A stretch of 64,000 nucleotides of DNA, taken from Christensenella sp. UBA4263 (lineage in GTDB: Bacteria; Bacillota; Clostridia; Christensenellales; Aristaeellaceae). Positions 47,287 to 56,327 of this stretch are shown here, one piece after another; position 1 is the first letter of the stretch; every line of letters begins with the position of its first letter. The notes beneath the pieces were generated by a model that was not told the origin of the DNA, searched no databases, and saw only the letters and a program-made list of their open reading frames with translations. A program made the position numbers and the translations under genes. The stretch covers positions 6,784-70,783 of the forward strand of contig DGWH01000036.1 of assembly GCA_002395225.1 (NCBI GenBank). Direction: 5' to 3'.

Positions 47287-49062
47287 TCAGTTCAGGTAGA
47301 CCAGAATACAATTGCTGTTGAACGTATTGAAATACTGTACCTCGCGGGCAAGACCTGCCACAATCTGAAGACCAGGCGGCGCTTCTTTCCACTTTCTCTT
47401 GATGTACCGCATGGGATCGAATTTGTGGCAGTAATCCCTCACGCTGAGACAGATCCGGTTATGGTTGACAAACAGGCGGTAATCCACACACACCGCGCCC
47501 GGTTTGCGCGGCTTTCCGTTCTGGATGATGTATCCGGCCAGTTCCTCGACAAACAGGCCCATCAGTTCGGATTGTTTCTCATCCACACCATGATTCCGGC
47601 AGAAGAGGATCGCCTCATCCCGTTCCTGCATGACATCCTCCATGCTGTACAGATGCACATCCCGGCTGTCCTCCTCATTGCCGCCAAAGTCTTTGGGCAG
47701 GAACATGAAGTCCTCTGTGTCCCGCGGGAAGCGCCGGCAGTGGATACAGATCAGAATAAACACCAGGATGGCCAGCAGCAGTTTGCTGACGGCGATGGAG
47801 GCCATGATTCCCTTCGTTCCGAAAAATCTGCCCATCACAAACGCCACCAGTACCGGGATGAAAAAGCGCTCGCCAAAGCCCATGAAGTTGACAATTCCGT
47901 GGTTCCCGATGCCCTGGAGATAATTCTGAAAGCCGATCAGGATCGTGTCCAGAACCAGACCCAGTGCCATACACCGGATGGCAAAGGTCGCCAGGTCAAT
48001 TGCCTCAGGGTCATCCATATAAAAGTGTGCGACCACTCTGGCAAAGATATAGCTGATCAGGCCGGCAATTCCTGCCAGTTTAATGCCTGTCTTCAGCGAG
48101 GTAATAAAGAGCCGTTTCAGTCCTTTCCGGTCATTTGCTCCGTAATAAATGCCGGTCATGGTCAGCAGTGCCTTTCCCACACCGGTGCTGATGCAGAACA
48201 GCAGGCTGTTCAGATCATTCTGTACGCCGCGCGCGGCGATGGCGGCGGTGGTAAGCGCGATGGCCAGGTTCATCCGGTTAATCAGCAGATCGCGCAGAAC
48301 GGTGGCCAGCTTTCGGACAAAGCTGGGGGAACCGGCACGCGCCATCTCGGCCAGGTGATGGACCTGCACGGACCGCAGCGAAAAACGGAGTGTCCCGTTT
48401 CCGGTGAAAAAATGGCTCGAAACCAGCAGAAGCTGAAGCAGATAGGAAATCGAAGTGACCATCCCCATTCCAAAGCTGCCGCTTTTAATGACCAGCACGT
48501 TGAGCAGGTCCCCGAGGATATTCGAAATACACAGCACAACGGCCGACAGGCTGAAGAGATTCTGGCCGCCGTCCATGACAACCATGGGACCCAGCAGCTG
48601 GATGGTCATCAGGGCCGGGATTCCGAACATGTATCCGTGAAGATAGCCGAGCATCTCCGGATAGATTTCAGCATGTTTTGTCATGGAAATGCCGCAGATC
48701 GAAAACAGCTGACGGGGGAATGCCATACTGGCCAGCAATACCAGGACGGAGAGGCCGATGAGAGCGACAACAGAGATGGAAAAGACCGAATCCGACTCTT
48801 CTTTTTTTCCGGTCCCGATGAGCCGGGAGGTAACTACCTGACAGCCGGTGGTGATAAAGCCGGCCAGCATGATCAGGGTACTTGAAAACGGCCCCAGCAG
48901 TGAGATGGCTGAATAGGTATTTGTTCCCAGGAAGCGGCTGGCAATAATCCCGTCTACAGTGTGCGCGACAACACCGGCTGCCGCTGTGAAGATCATCGCA
49001 ATACACGCTGAGAAAAACATGCTTGAAATAATGTCACTTCTCGGTTTTAACTTTTCCTGCAT
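47287..49062 (-). CDS. MATE-family exporter with C-terminal ATPase-like domain
   Basis: A 591-residue protein. Residues 1-about 450 form a 12-helix MATE transporter (for example GFITTGCQVVTSRLIGTGKK, LLGPMVVMDGGQNLFSLSAV), which should export drugs or organic cations using an ion gradient. The C-terminal 140 residues are soluble: GVDEKQSELMGLFVEELAG, then ICLSVRDYCHKFDP and GLQIVAGLAREVQYF, similar to a GHKL (RsbW-like) ATPase domain. The ATG complement at 49062 follows GGAGGAAG. This extra domain is unusual in transporters and may regulate them. The longer upstream frame lacks support. Confidence 0.85.
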   Translation of the reverse strand: MQEKLKPRSDIISSMFFSACIAMIFTAAAGVVAHTVDGIIASRFLGTNTYSAISLLGPFSSTLIMLAGFITTGCQVVTSRLIGTGKKEESDSVFSISVVALIGLSVLVLLASMAFPRQLFSICGISMTKHAEIYPEMLGYLHGYMFGIPALMTIQLLGPMVVMDGGQNLFSLSAVVLCISNILGDLLNVLVIKSGSFGMGMVTSISYLLQLLLVSSHFFTGNGTLRFSLRSVQVHHLAEMARAGSPSFVRKLATVLRDLLINRMNLAIALTTAAIAARGVQNDLNSLLFCISTGVGKALLTMTGIYYGANDRKGLKRLFITSLKTGIKLAGIAGLISYIFARVVAHFYMDDPEAIDLATFAIRCMALGLVLDTILIGFQNYLQGIGNHGIVNFMGFGERFFIPVLVAFVMGRFFGTKGIMASIAVSKLLLAILVFILICIHCRRFPRDTEDFMFLPKDFGGNEEDSRDVHLYSMEDVMQERDEAILFCRNHGVDEKQSELMGLFVEELAGYIIQNGKPRKPGAVCVDYRLFVNHNRICLSVRDYCHKFDPMRYIKRKWKEAPPGLQIVAGLAREVQYFNTFNSNCILVYLN

Positions 49063-49078
49063 GGCTCTTCCTCCCATT

Positions 49079-49400
49079 TCATGGCAAAGGCGGATGCAAT
49101 TTCCTGCCGTACCTTTCGCTGTATCCGGCAAAACGGTTCCCGGACGTCCGCTCAAACCAAAGCATCTGCGTGGCCTGCACCGGCATCGTGGTTTCCGCAG
49201 CAGGTGCATGTTGCAGAGCCCGGCCGATTTCCGCCAGGATCCTGTCCATTTCCTCGGCTTTTTCCGGTTCCTCAGCCGTCAGTTCTGTCCGTGTTTTTCC
49301 TGAAATGTGTTCATTGATTACGCCCTGACGATTCCCCGCCTGAACCAGCTCAAAAGAAATCGGCGTGGAAATCCCTGCCGCGAGTGCCGTGCGTGCACAC
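49079..49400 (-). pseudogene. decayed kinase-like gene fragment
   Basis: An open stretch encodes ARTALAAGISTPISFELVQA, then EEPEKAEEMDRILAEIGRAL, which faintly resembles phosphotransferases of the TIGR02172 type (GIPTPISYE-like segment). There is no start with a ribosome-binding site and the catalytic loops are absent. It lies upstream of the MATE gene. Treat as a probable relic. Confidence 0.35.
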
Positions 49401-49646
49401 AATTTTTGAGTCCACTGTCTGTGCGGTTCCTGTCGGACAATTGCCGGATCTGTCCATTTCAGATGATTTTTGTTCTGTTTTGAAAGTATTTTAATCGTTT
49501 CAACGAAGAATGACAACAGAAAAAAGTGCCTGCCTTATGCATCCGGATCTTTGGATTCCGGTGTTCATCCCTGATGCACGGCCGCTGTGCGGCAAAACCC
49601 TTTCCGGATATCATGGAGAGTCAGTTGCCTGACAATAAACCGGCGG

Positions 49647-49698
49647 TTGACGGAAATACTCCTATATGGTAGAATGTAAAAGTACTACCATATAGGAG
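49647..49698 (+). promoter_or_regulatory. promoter and operator of the MarR-radical SAM operon
   Basis: TTGACG at 49647-49652 and TAGAAT at 49670-49675 have 17-bp spacing. Perfect 14-bp inverted arms CTCCTATATGGTAG (49659-49672) and its complement (49685-49698) overlap the -10 box and the transcription start; the second arm also contains the AGGAG ribosome-binding site. MarR binding here would block both transcription and, as RNA hairpin, translation. Confidence 0.85.
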
Positions 49699-49705
49699 CT
49701 TTTTG

Positions 49706-50146
49706 ATGATGAAAAATAATGGCGGTTTTCTGGTTACGAAGATCAAGCAGCTTGGTGACCGGCTTTTTGAAAAAGTGCTGGCCCAAAAAGGAATAGATGC
49801 GTTCAATGGGGCGCAGGGACGGATTCTGTATGTCCTCTGGCAGCAGGACGGCGTGCCGATCAGGACAATTTCCGAGCAGTGCGGTCTGGCCATTACCTCC
49901 CTGACGACGATGCTGGAACGCATGGAACGGCAGGGGCTGATCCGCAGAGAAGCAGACAGCCGGGATAAGCGGAAAACACTGCTTTACCTGACGGAAAAGT
50001 CAAGAGCGCTGCGGGCGGATTACGAGGCCGTGTCAGAGCAGATGAGCAAACTGTACTACAAGGGGTTTACGGAGGATGAAATTACCCGGTTTGAGGGGTA
50101 TCTGGAGCGAATTCAGCAGAATCTGGAGGAAAAACTGAAGGCATGA
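49706..50146 (+). CDS. MarR-family regulator of the radical SAM mobile pair
   Basis: A 146-residue winged-helix regulator: RTISEQCGLAITSLTTMLER (recognition helix near 50-70), then MERQGLIRREADSRDKRKT (wing). MarR proteins bind palindromes as dimers, and a perfect one overlaps this gene's promoter. ATG 49706 or 49709 follows AGGAG. Its stop overlaps the radical SAM A gene by four bases. NCBI describes a three-part radical SAM mobile pair system with this gene order; the biological output is unknown. Confidence 0.88.
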   Translation: MMKNNGGFLVTKIKQLGDRLFEKVLAQKGIDAFNGAQGRILYVLWQQDGVPIRTISEQCGLAITSLTTMLERMERQGLIRREADSRDKRKTLLYLTEKSRALRADYEAVSEQMSKLYYKGFTEDEITRFEGYLERIQQNLEEKLKA

Positions 50147-50844
50147 GCAGATGTATCAAGGATCTGATTCAGAACATGAATCTGGTGATTGGCTGTTCCG
50201 TCGGCTGCGCGTACTGCTATGCACGGAACAATGCGAGACGGTTTCACATTACGGATGATTTTTCGGTGCCCGAGTTTTTTGAGGGTAAGCTGCGGATGAT
50301 GGACAAGCCCCGTCCGCAGAATTTTCTGCTGACCGGCATGAGCGATCTCTCCGGCTGGCAGCCGGCGTGGCGAGAAAAGGTCTTTGAGAAAATACGGATG
50401 AATCCGCAGCATCAGTTTCTCTTTCTCACCAAGCGTCCGGATCTGCTCAGCTTCAGCACGGACCTTGACAACGCCTGGTTCGGCGTGACGGTCACCGGAA
50501 AGGGGGATCTCTGGCGGATTGATGCCCTCCGGGCACAGGTGCAGGCAAAGCATTACCATGTGACCTTTGAGCCGCTGTTCGATGATCCCGGCCGGGTGAA
50601 CCTGTCCGGCATGGACTGGATCGTCGTGGGGACGATGACGGGACCGCAGAGCCGGAAGGTGCATACGGATCCCGCCTGGGCCCGTTCCCTGACGGAACAG
50701 GCACATCAGGGCGGCATCCCGGTCTTCTATAAAGAGGATCTTGTTCCGATCATGGGCGAGGAACAGATGATTCAGGAACTGCCGAAAGCATTCAATGATG
50801 TATTGGAGGAACAGAACGCATGGAACAGCCGGAAATCAAAATAG
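50143..50844 (+). CDS. radical SAM mobile pair protein A
   Basis: A 233-residue radical SAM-like protein. The cluster motif CSVGCAYC (residues 18-25) binds [4Fe-4S]; FLLTGMSDLSG and FLFLTKRPDLLSF follow as in the DUF5131/Gp37 group, and PVFYKEDL lies near the C-terminus. It overlaps the MarR gene by four bases and protein B by 25 bases, so all three are co-translated. It probably acts with protein B on an unknown substrate. Confidence 0.85.
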   Translation: MSRCIKDLIQNMNLVIGCSVGCAYCYARNNARRFHITDDFSVPEFFEGKLRMMDKPRPQNFLLTGMSDLSGWQPAWREKVFEKIRMNPQHQFLFLTKRPDLLSFSTDLDNAWFGVTVTGKGDLWRIDALRAQVQAKHYHVTFEPLFDDPGRVNLSGMDWIVVGTMTGPQSRKVHTDPAWARSLTEQAHQGGIPVFYKEDLVPIMGEEQMIQELPKAFNDVLEEQNAWNSRKSK

Positions 50845-51734
50845 GATTTGTACAGACGAAGAGTGTGATGACCAAATCAAACGGGCCGCTGGGCGGGTAT
50901 TCGGTCAATCCGTATGTGGGCTGCCCGCATGCCTGTAAATACTGCTATGCCAGCTTTATGAAGCGGTTCACCGGGCATACGGAGGACTGGGGAACCTTCA
51001 TGGACGTGAAAGAATGGCCGGCAATCACCAATCCGCGGAAGTATGCCGGGCAGAGGGTCATTATCGGAACGGTGACGGATGGATACAACCCGCTGGAGGA
51101 GAAATTCGGGAAAACCCGTCTTCTTCTTGAGCAGCTCAAAGACAGCGGGGCAGACATCCTGATCTGCACCAAGTCGGATCTTGTTCTGCGGGATATGGAT
51201 CTGCTGATGGACATCAACAGGCAAAACCGCCTGACGGTTTCCTGGTCAGTGAATACGCTGGATGAGGAATTCAAAAATGACATGGACTGTGCCGTCAGCA
51301 TCGAAAGGCGGCTGGCAGCCATGAAACAGGTCTACGACGCGGGAATCCGCACGGTATGCTTTATCTCGCCCGTGTTTCCCGGCATTACGGATATCGAGGC
51401 GATTTTTATGCGGGCAAGGGAGCAGTGCGACCTGATCTGGCTTGAAAACCTGAACCTGCGCGGCGGCTTCAAGACAGGAATCATGAACTACATCCGCGAG
51501 AAACATCCGGACCTGGTGCCTCTCTATGAGGAGATCTACACAAAGCGCAACCGGAGCTATTTTGAAGGCCTCGAAAAGAAAGCAAAAGAAATGGCAGACA
51601 AGTATCAGTGCCGGTTCATTGACAACGAGACGCCCTATGAGCGTGTGCCCAAGGGACATCCCACCATCGTGGACTACTTTTATCACGAGGAGGTTCGCGG
51701 GACAGACAACAGCGGAGTGCGCCATAAGGGATGA
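50820..51734 (+). CDS. radical SAM mobile pair protein B
   Basis: A 304-residue radical SAM enzyme of the SplB/Rv2578c-like group. The cluster motif CPHACKYC lies near residues 38-45, followed by GTVTDGYNPLEEKFGKTR and SVNTLDEEFK. It overlaps protein A by 25 bases in another frame. Together the two are found as a mobile pair in diverse clostridia, from memory. Substrate unknown. Confidence 0.87.
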   Translation: MEQPEIKIGFVQTKSVMTKSNGPLGGYSVNPYVGCPHACKYCYASFMKRFTGHTEDWGTFMDVKEWPAITNPRKYAGQRVIIGTVTDGYNPLEEKFGKTRLLLEQLKDSGADILICTKSDLVLRDMDLLMDINRQNRLTVSWSVNTLDEEFKNDMDCAVSIERRLAAMKQVYDAGIRTVCFISPVFPGITDIEAIFMRAREQCDLIWLENLNLRGGFKTGIMNYIREKHPDLVPLYEEIYTKRNRSYFEGLEKKAKEMADKYQCRFIDNETPYERVPKGHPTIVDYFYHEEVRGTDNSGVRHKG

Positions 51735-51771
51735 GCGGCCGCACCTTCCATATGACCACCGTCGGATCTCC

Positions 51772-51907
51772 CGGCACCGCTGCATTTCCGGTTTTCATAC
51801 GCGATCAATCGACACTGCGTGTCGGCCCTGCTCTATGACCGCAGCCCGGTCATTCGGCACCGCTGCATTTCAGGTTTTCATACGCGATCAATCGACACTG
51901 CGTGTCG
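51772..51907. repeat. two 53-bp direct repeats downstream of the radical SAM pair
   Basis: Nearly identical 53-bp segments at 51772-51824 and 51855-51907 each end in the hairpin CGACACTGCGTGTCG. Spacing is 83 bp. The intervening sequence also resembles itself (TATGACC...). They fill the gap before the MBL gene. Confidence 0.75.
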
Positions 51908-51993
51908 TCCCACTTTTCTCATTGTGATTGCAGGCTGTTGGAGCTATAATGAACGCCGGCGGGCAAACTGATTTTGCAATTGGAGTGGAACCC

Positions 51994-52815
51994 ATGGAGA
52001 AAAACATCAGACTGACGATGCTCGGGACCGGCAGCGCACTGGTGACCGAGTGTTACAATACATGCTTTCTGCTGGACGATGACGGTCAGCTGTTCCTGAC
52101 GGATGGCGGCGGAGGAAATACCATCATGCATCAGATCCGGGCGGCCGGCTATGACTGGATGGACATCCGGCATATCTTTGTGACCCATCGGCATCTGGAT
52201 CACCTGATGGGAATCGTCTGGCTGATTCGGTCGATTTGCCGGTCTATGGCACAGGGTGAATATCCGGGAGAGGCGTTTGTTTATTCGCACAAGGAAGTGA
52301 TCGGGCTGATTCGGGAGCTGGCCGAAAAGCTGTATAAGAAAAAAGAAGCAGCGCAGATCGATCAGCGTCTTCACCTGGTCAAAGTCGCGGACGGGGAGAC
52401 ACGGACGATTATCGGTCATTCCATGACATTTTTTGACATGCATTCCACCAAGGAAAAGCAGTTTGGCTACCGGATGGAATATGGGGATGGAAAGAGACTG
52501 ATATGCTGCGGCGATGAGCCTCTGAATTCAGAGGTGGAGTCATATGCATATGAGAGCGACTGGCTGCTCCATGAAACGTTCTGTCTGCATTCACAGGCGG
52601 CTCTCTTTGATCCCACTGAAAAGAATCATTCGACGGTGCGGAATGTCTGCATGCTGTGTGAACGGCTGGGAGTTAAAAATCTGCTTCTGTATCATACGGA
52701 GGACAGTATTCTTCCGAGAAGGAAAAAACTGTACCGGCAGGAGGGCAGCCAGTATTATCACGGCAATCTCTGGATTCCGGATGATCTTGAATCGATTCCT
52801 CTGGAGGCCCAATGA
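51994..52815 (+). CDS. metallo-beta-lactamase-fold hydrolase
   Basis: A 273-residue MBL-fold protein. The metal motif THRHLDHLMG (HxHxDH, near residue 63) and ICCGDEP (Asp ligand near 174) are present. The N-terminal LGTGSALVTECYN resembles RNase Z/phosphodiesterase-type MBL proteins. A late histidine (LYHTED) completes the site. ATG 51994 follows GGAGTGG. Substrate unknown, perhaps a phosphodiester. It has a strong terminator. Confidence 0.82.
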   Translation: MEKNIRLTMLGTGSALVTECYNTCFLLDDDGQLFLTDGGGGNTIMHQIRAAGYDWMDIRHIFVTHRHLDHLMGIVWLIRSICRSMAQGEYPGEAFVYSHKEVIGLIRELAEKLYKKKEAAQIDQRLHLVKVADGETRTIIGHSMTFFDMHSTKEKQFGYRMEYGDGKRLICCGDEPLNSEVESYAYESDWLLHETFCLHSQAALFDPTEKNHSTVRNVCMLCERLGVKNLLLYHTEDSILPRRKKLYRQEGSQYYHGNLWIPDDLESIPLEAQ

Positions 52816-52864
52816 TGAAAAACCGGGATCTGTGACAGTCACCGGATTGAAAATGTTCAACAGG

Positions 52865-52909
52865 GAGTCCCGGCCGTGCTTTTTGCTGATGCATGGCCGG
52901 GACTCTTTT
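52865..52909 (+). terminator. rho-independent terminator of the MBL gene
   Basis: An 11-bp GC stem (52865-52875 with 52895-52905) followed by TTTT. The long loop contains a further T-rich segment. Confidence 0.85.
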
Positions 52910-53180
52910 CAGTTTTCAGGCGTTGCGATCCCAATCTGTCCATTTTCCCGCCGTATCTTGCCGTACTTGAGCGGTATAGGTGTGAACAGTCCCCCCTGAA
53001 ATGCGCACCCATGGCCGTAAAAAAGTATTTGCGAATGGCAGTGAATCGTTTATAATGTTAATCGATGTGAAGATATAGAATCACTGAAGGAGCCGCCTTG
53101 CCGCGCAGTGAAGGGAAGCCGAATCCAGGCTGCTGGCCAAGCATCTCAGGCAAATGAGCAGAGCAGAGGAGGAAAAAGCA

Positions 53181-53978
53181 ATGGCCCTGATACAGATGGA
53201 TTTTCATTCAGAAACACTGAAAAGAACAGTTCCTGTGAACATCATTCTTCCGTTCGAACGGTTCAGCGCTCCTTTTCCGACCCTGTACCTTCTTCATGGA
53301 CTGACGGATAATGCCAATGGCTGGCTCAGCTACAGCAGAATCCGGCTGTGGGCGGAGGAAAGCGGACTGGCAGTTGTCATGCCCTCCGGTGAAAATTCGT
53401 TTTACATTGATATTCTGGTAAAGGATGGCTGTCTGGGCGACTTTGGTGAATATGTGGGACGTGAACTGGTAGAGGTGACACGGGAGGTGTTCCCGCTTTC
53501 CCGCAAACGGGAGGACACCTTTCTGGGTGGTCTGTCCATGGGCGGGTTCGGTGCCTGCCGGAATGCGCTCAAATACTGGAAGACCTTCGGAAAAGCGGCG
53601 GTTCTTTCGGGGGCGCTGCATGTTTACGAATATCCTGCCGACTGGGTGGAAAACCAGGGAAATACCATTGGGGAAGTCAGAAACTTTGGCAATCTGGAGG
53701 AAACAAGAAATACGGACCGGAATCCCCGTTATCTGATCCGGGAGATACAAAATGATCCGGAGGGCCGTTTCCCTGCGTTCTATATTGCCTGCGGCCTTCA
53801 GGATTCGCTGCTGGAGGCGAACCGCTCGATGGCAAAGGCCCTCCGTGATGCCGGAGCGGAGGTCGTGTATGAGGAGGGAGAGGGCGGTCATGACTGGGAT
53901 TTCTGGGATGCCTATATCCAGCGCGTGCTGAAGTGGCTGGGCTATTCAGGTGTCAGGAAAACGGAAAACGCCGGCTAA
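53181..53978 (+). CDS. esterase (esterase D/acetylxylan esterase-like)
   Basis: A 265-residue alpha/beta hydrolase. The nucleophile elbow is GLSMGG (near residue 117), with LLHGLTDNANGW forming the oxyanion region, Asp near 215 (GLQDS) and His near 244 (GGHDWDFW). No signal peptide is visible, so it acts in the cytosol. Relatives cleave acetyl esters of sugars or S-formylglutathione. ATG 53181 follows GAGGAGG. Substrate not determined. Confidence 0.85.
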   Translation: MALIQMDFHSETLKRTVPVNIILPFERFSAPFPTLYLLHGLTDNANGWLSYSRIRLWAEESGLAVVMPSGENSFYIDILVKDGCLGDFGEYVGRELVEVTREVFPLSRKREDTFLGGLSMGGFGACRNALKYWKTFGKAAVLSGALHVYEYPADWVENQGNTIGEVRNFGNLEETRNTDRNPRYLIREIQNDPEGRFPAFYIACGLQDSLLEANRSMAKALRDAGAEVVYEEGEGGHDWDFWDAYIQRVLKWLGYSGVRKTENAG

Positions 53979-54084
53979 TGTTCAGGCGCGTGCGGGATTG
54001 GCTTTGAACCGAGCCGGTGATCCCCGGGACTGACGCGGCGCAAATGCTGCCGGAACGGAATGAGGAACAGGGACACAACTGCGG

Positions 54085-54306
54085 AAACCGGCGGCTGAAA
54101 ACAGAGATGAACGGATTGCCGGCTTCAACGCAGAGATGGAAAAAATCAGGAAGAATGATCAGTTGACGCCATGGGAACAGATCACGGCGGCAATTGGCTG
54201 TGCGGTGTTCGATCCTGCCTCGGATACCGATACAGAGGATGTTTTCAGGCGGGCGGATTCAATCATGTATGCGAACAAGAAACGCATGAAATCAGGAAAA
54301 GCATAA
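54085..54306 (+). pseudogene. C-terminal remnant of a GGDEF diguanylate cyclase
   Basis: In frame before TAA 54304: DERIAGFNAEMEKIRKNDQL, TPWEQITAAIGCAVFDPASD, then VFRRADSIMYANKKRMKSGK, the typical end of GGDEF domains. The GGDEF motif itself and any start are missing. It precedes an HD-domain gene, suggesting a lost cyclase beside a retained signalling protein. Confidence 0.7.
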
Positions 54307-54330
54307 GGAACGGATACCGACAGGAGCGGC

Positions 54331-54362
54331 CCTGTCGCGAAACGACAGTTAAGTCAAATCCA
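54331..54362 (-). repeat. dispersed palindromic repeat, copy 1
   Basis: Read on the minus strand: TGGATTTGACTTAACTGTCG, then TTTCGCGACAGG. The core CTGTCG...CGACAG is a hairpin. The same unit occurs at 57084-57114 and 59759-59793 on the plus strand. Confidence 0.65.
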
Positions 54363-54428
54363 GGCCTCATGCAATGTTGCTCTGGCAAATGACAACTGTG
54401 TGGCCTGCAAAGGAATGGGGGTGAATGA

Positions 54429-56327
54429 ATGGAAAAAGAGATCCGTAAGTATCTGGCGCGAACAAAGGAAATACGGACGCTGTCCTCCCCATTCCTTAAG
54501 GATGTGCATAAACCGGAGGATTACAGCCGCATCCTGCGGGAGAATTTTGCCAGGATCGGTACACTGGCTGCAGAGAACCGGGAAATGATCATCCGGGTGA
54601 TGGAACCGATGCTCAGGGCAGGGGAGCACGTGGAGGAACCCGTTGTCAGGCTCCTGGATGATCTGATGAGCGGTCTTTATGATGCGTACAGACTGGAAAA
54701 CATCGACTCGTCCCTGGCGGATGTGATTTCTGAACGCCTGATGGAGTGTGCCGAAGCCGGCACGGACCGGGCGGCCCTGATCCGCCAGATGGACACCCGC
54801 ATGGATGCGATATACGCGATGCTGGTCAAGACCCGCCGCATTATGACGAAACCGGAAATGGCGCTTGATTATCAGCAGAAGGGCGTTTCTCTCTCGTTAA
54901 AGTTTCGGAATCTCCTGACAAAAGAGCAGATGAAAAAACTGCCGGATAATGAGTGCCGCCTGACCGTGCTGACCGATGCCAGATACAGCCACTGTTTCCG
55001 GGAAATGGTCGGAACGCTTTCCGGCGGGAAGGATCACGGCATTCAGAATCTTCTGGAGATGCTTGAACTGGAAAAGGATGAGGAAATCCGGGTACTGGTG
55101 CCTGAATACGACTGGGTATATCATCGTCTCCGCACACTTGAATACATCGGGATGCTGACGGAATACGGAAACAGCGCCATGATCTCACCGGAGGAAGCGG
55201 TGAAGATCCGTCCCTATGTGCAGCAGCTGAGGGCGGAATGGGAGCAGTATCCGGAGACCGGCCGGCGGGTCATCTCCGAGGACAGACTCCGGCTGGTGGA
55301 AATCCGGGCGGATTATTATGCCGGAATGATGGACAGAGAGGCCTGCCTTTCGGCGCTGTATCAGCTGTATCTGACCCGGAAGGAGAGCGGCAGCGATACG
55401 GCCTGCCTGGAGATTCCCCTTGAGTATATGCTGATTCTCGGAAACCCGGTTCCGGAAAATGTTCCCGACAGCGGCAATGCACAGCCGGGACTGACGGAGG
55501 AGCATATTGGCCGGCTTACAGAGATGTACCGCAGCCTGATGGAATACCTTCTTCACCTGCACAGCAGTGGAACTGATCTCACCGTTCTTGAGATCGTCAG
55601 CTTTTTGCTGATCCGTTACATTGAGGTGCCGGAAATTCCCTTTGAGCAGATGAGTCTTACCTGCATGCTGGCGCTTCATCCGCCGACCTACCTGCATTCG
55701 AACATGGTGGCGGATATTACAAAGTGTCTCACGGAACACCTGCTCTCCCGGGAGCCTGAGCGCTTCATTGGTTTCCTGAACTGCCGGACAAAAGAGGAGG
55801 TACTTGAAAAGCGGGAGGAGATCCTTTCTTTTGCCTATCATGCGGCTTTATGTCATGATGTGGGCAAGCTTCCCATGATTGATACGGTTTTTGTCTATGA
55901 GCGGCAGCTCTCTGACCTGGAGTTCGGAATCATCCGGGAACATCCGGAGCTGGGCAGGATCATGCTGGAGAGAAATGCATCCACGAAGGCGTATAGTCCG
56001 ATTGCCCTGGGCCATCACCGCTGGTATAACAACCAGGGCGGGTATCCCCAAAGCTGCGACCTTGATGCGCTTCCGGAACGGACAATCATCGACATTGTAT
56101 CCTGCGCCGACTGTATGGACGCCGCCACGGATTCTGTCGGACGCAGCTATAACCGGGGCAAAACGCTGGATGAATACCTTGAGGAATTCAGAAATGAGCA
56201 GGGAACACGATATGCGCCATACCTGGCAGACCTGATGGACCGTCCGGAGGTGTACAAAGACCTTTGCCATCTGTTTGAAACCGTTCGGGAGGAACATTAC
56301 CGGAAAACCTGCGAGCGATTCTTCTGA
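54429..56327 (+). CDS. large HD-domain signalling protein
   Basis: A 632-residue cytosolic protein without membrane segments. The C-terminal 170 residues form an HD (HD-GYP-like) phosphohydrolase: AALCHDVGKLPM (HD near 476), GIIREHPELG, LGHHRWYNNQGGYP and SCADCMDAATD. The first 450 residues are helical and unrecognised. HD-GYP enzymes hydrolyse cyclic di-GMP, and the GGDEF relic just upstream supports such a role, though the GYP motif is not canonical (QGGYP). ATG 54429 follows GGGGGTG. The end is duplicated downstream. Confidence 0.75.
   Translation: MEKEIRKYLARTKEIRTLSSPFLKDVHKPEDYSRILRENFARIGTLAAENREMIIRVMEPMLRAGEHVEEPVVRLLDDLMSGLYDAYRLENIDSSLADVISERLMECAEAGTDRAALIRQMDTRMDAIYAMLVKTRRIMTKPEMALDYQQKGVSLSLKFRNLLTKEQMKKLPDNECRLTVLTDARYSHCFREMVGTLSGGKDHGIQNLLEMLELEKDEEIRVLVPEYDWVYHRLRTLEYIGMLTEYGNSAMISPEEAVKIRPYVQQLRAEWEQYPETGRRVISEDRLRLVEIRADYYAGMMDREACLSALYQLYLTRKESGSDTACLEIPLEYMLILGNPVPENVPDSGNAQPGLTEEHIGRLTEMYRSLMEYLLHLHSSGTDLTVLEIVSFLLIRYIEVPEIPFEQMSLTCMLALHPPTYLHSNMVADITKCLTEHLLSREPERFIGFLNCRTKEEVLEKREEILSFAYHAALCHDVGKLPMIDTVFVYERQLSDLEFGIIREHPELGRIMLERNASTKAYSPIALGHHRWYNNQGGYPQSCDLDALPERTIIDIVSCADCMDAATDSVGRSYNRGKTLDEYLEEFRNEQGTRYAPYLADLMDRPEVYKDLCHLFETVREEHYRKTCERFF

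Noticed and set aside
47230..48885. 551-codon plus-strand frame opposite the MATE gene
   Set aside because: The minus-strand MATE protein is unmistakable; the plus frame has no motif and no start signal.
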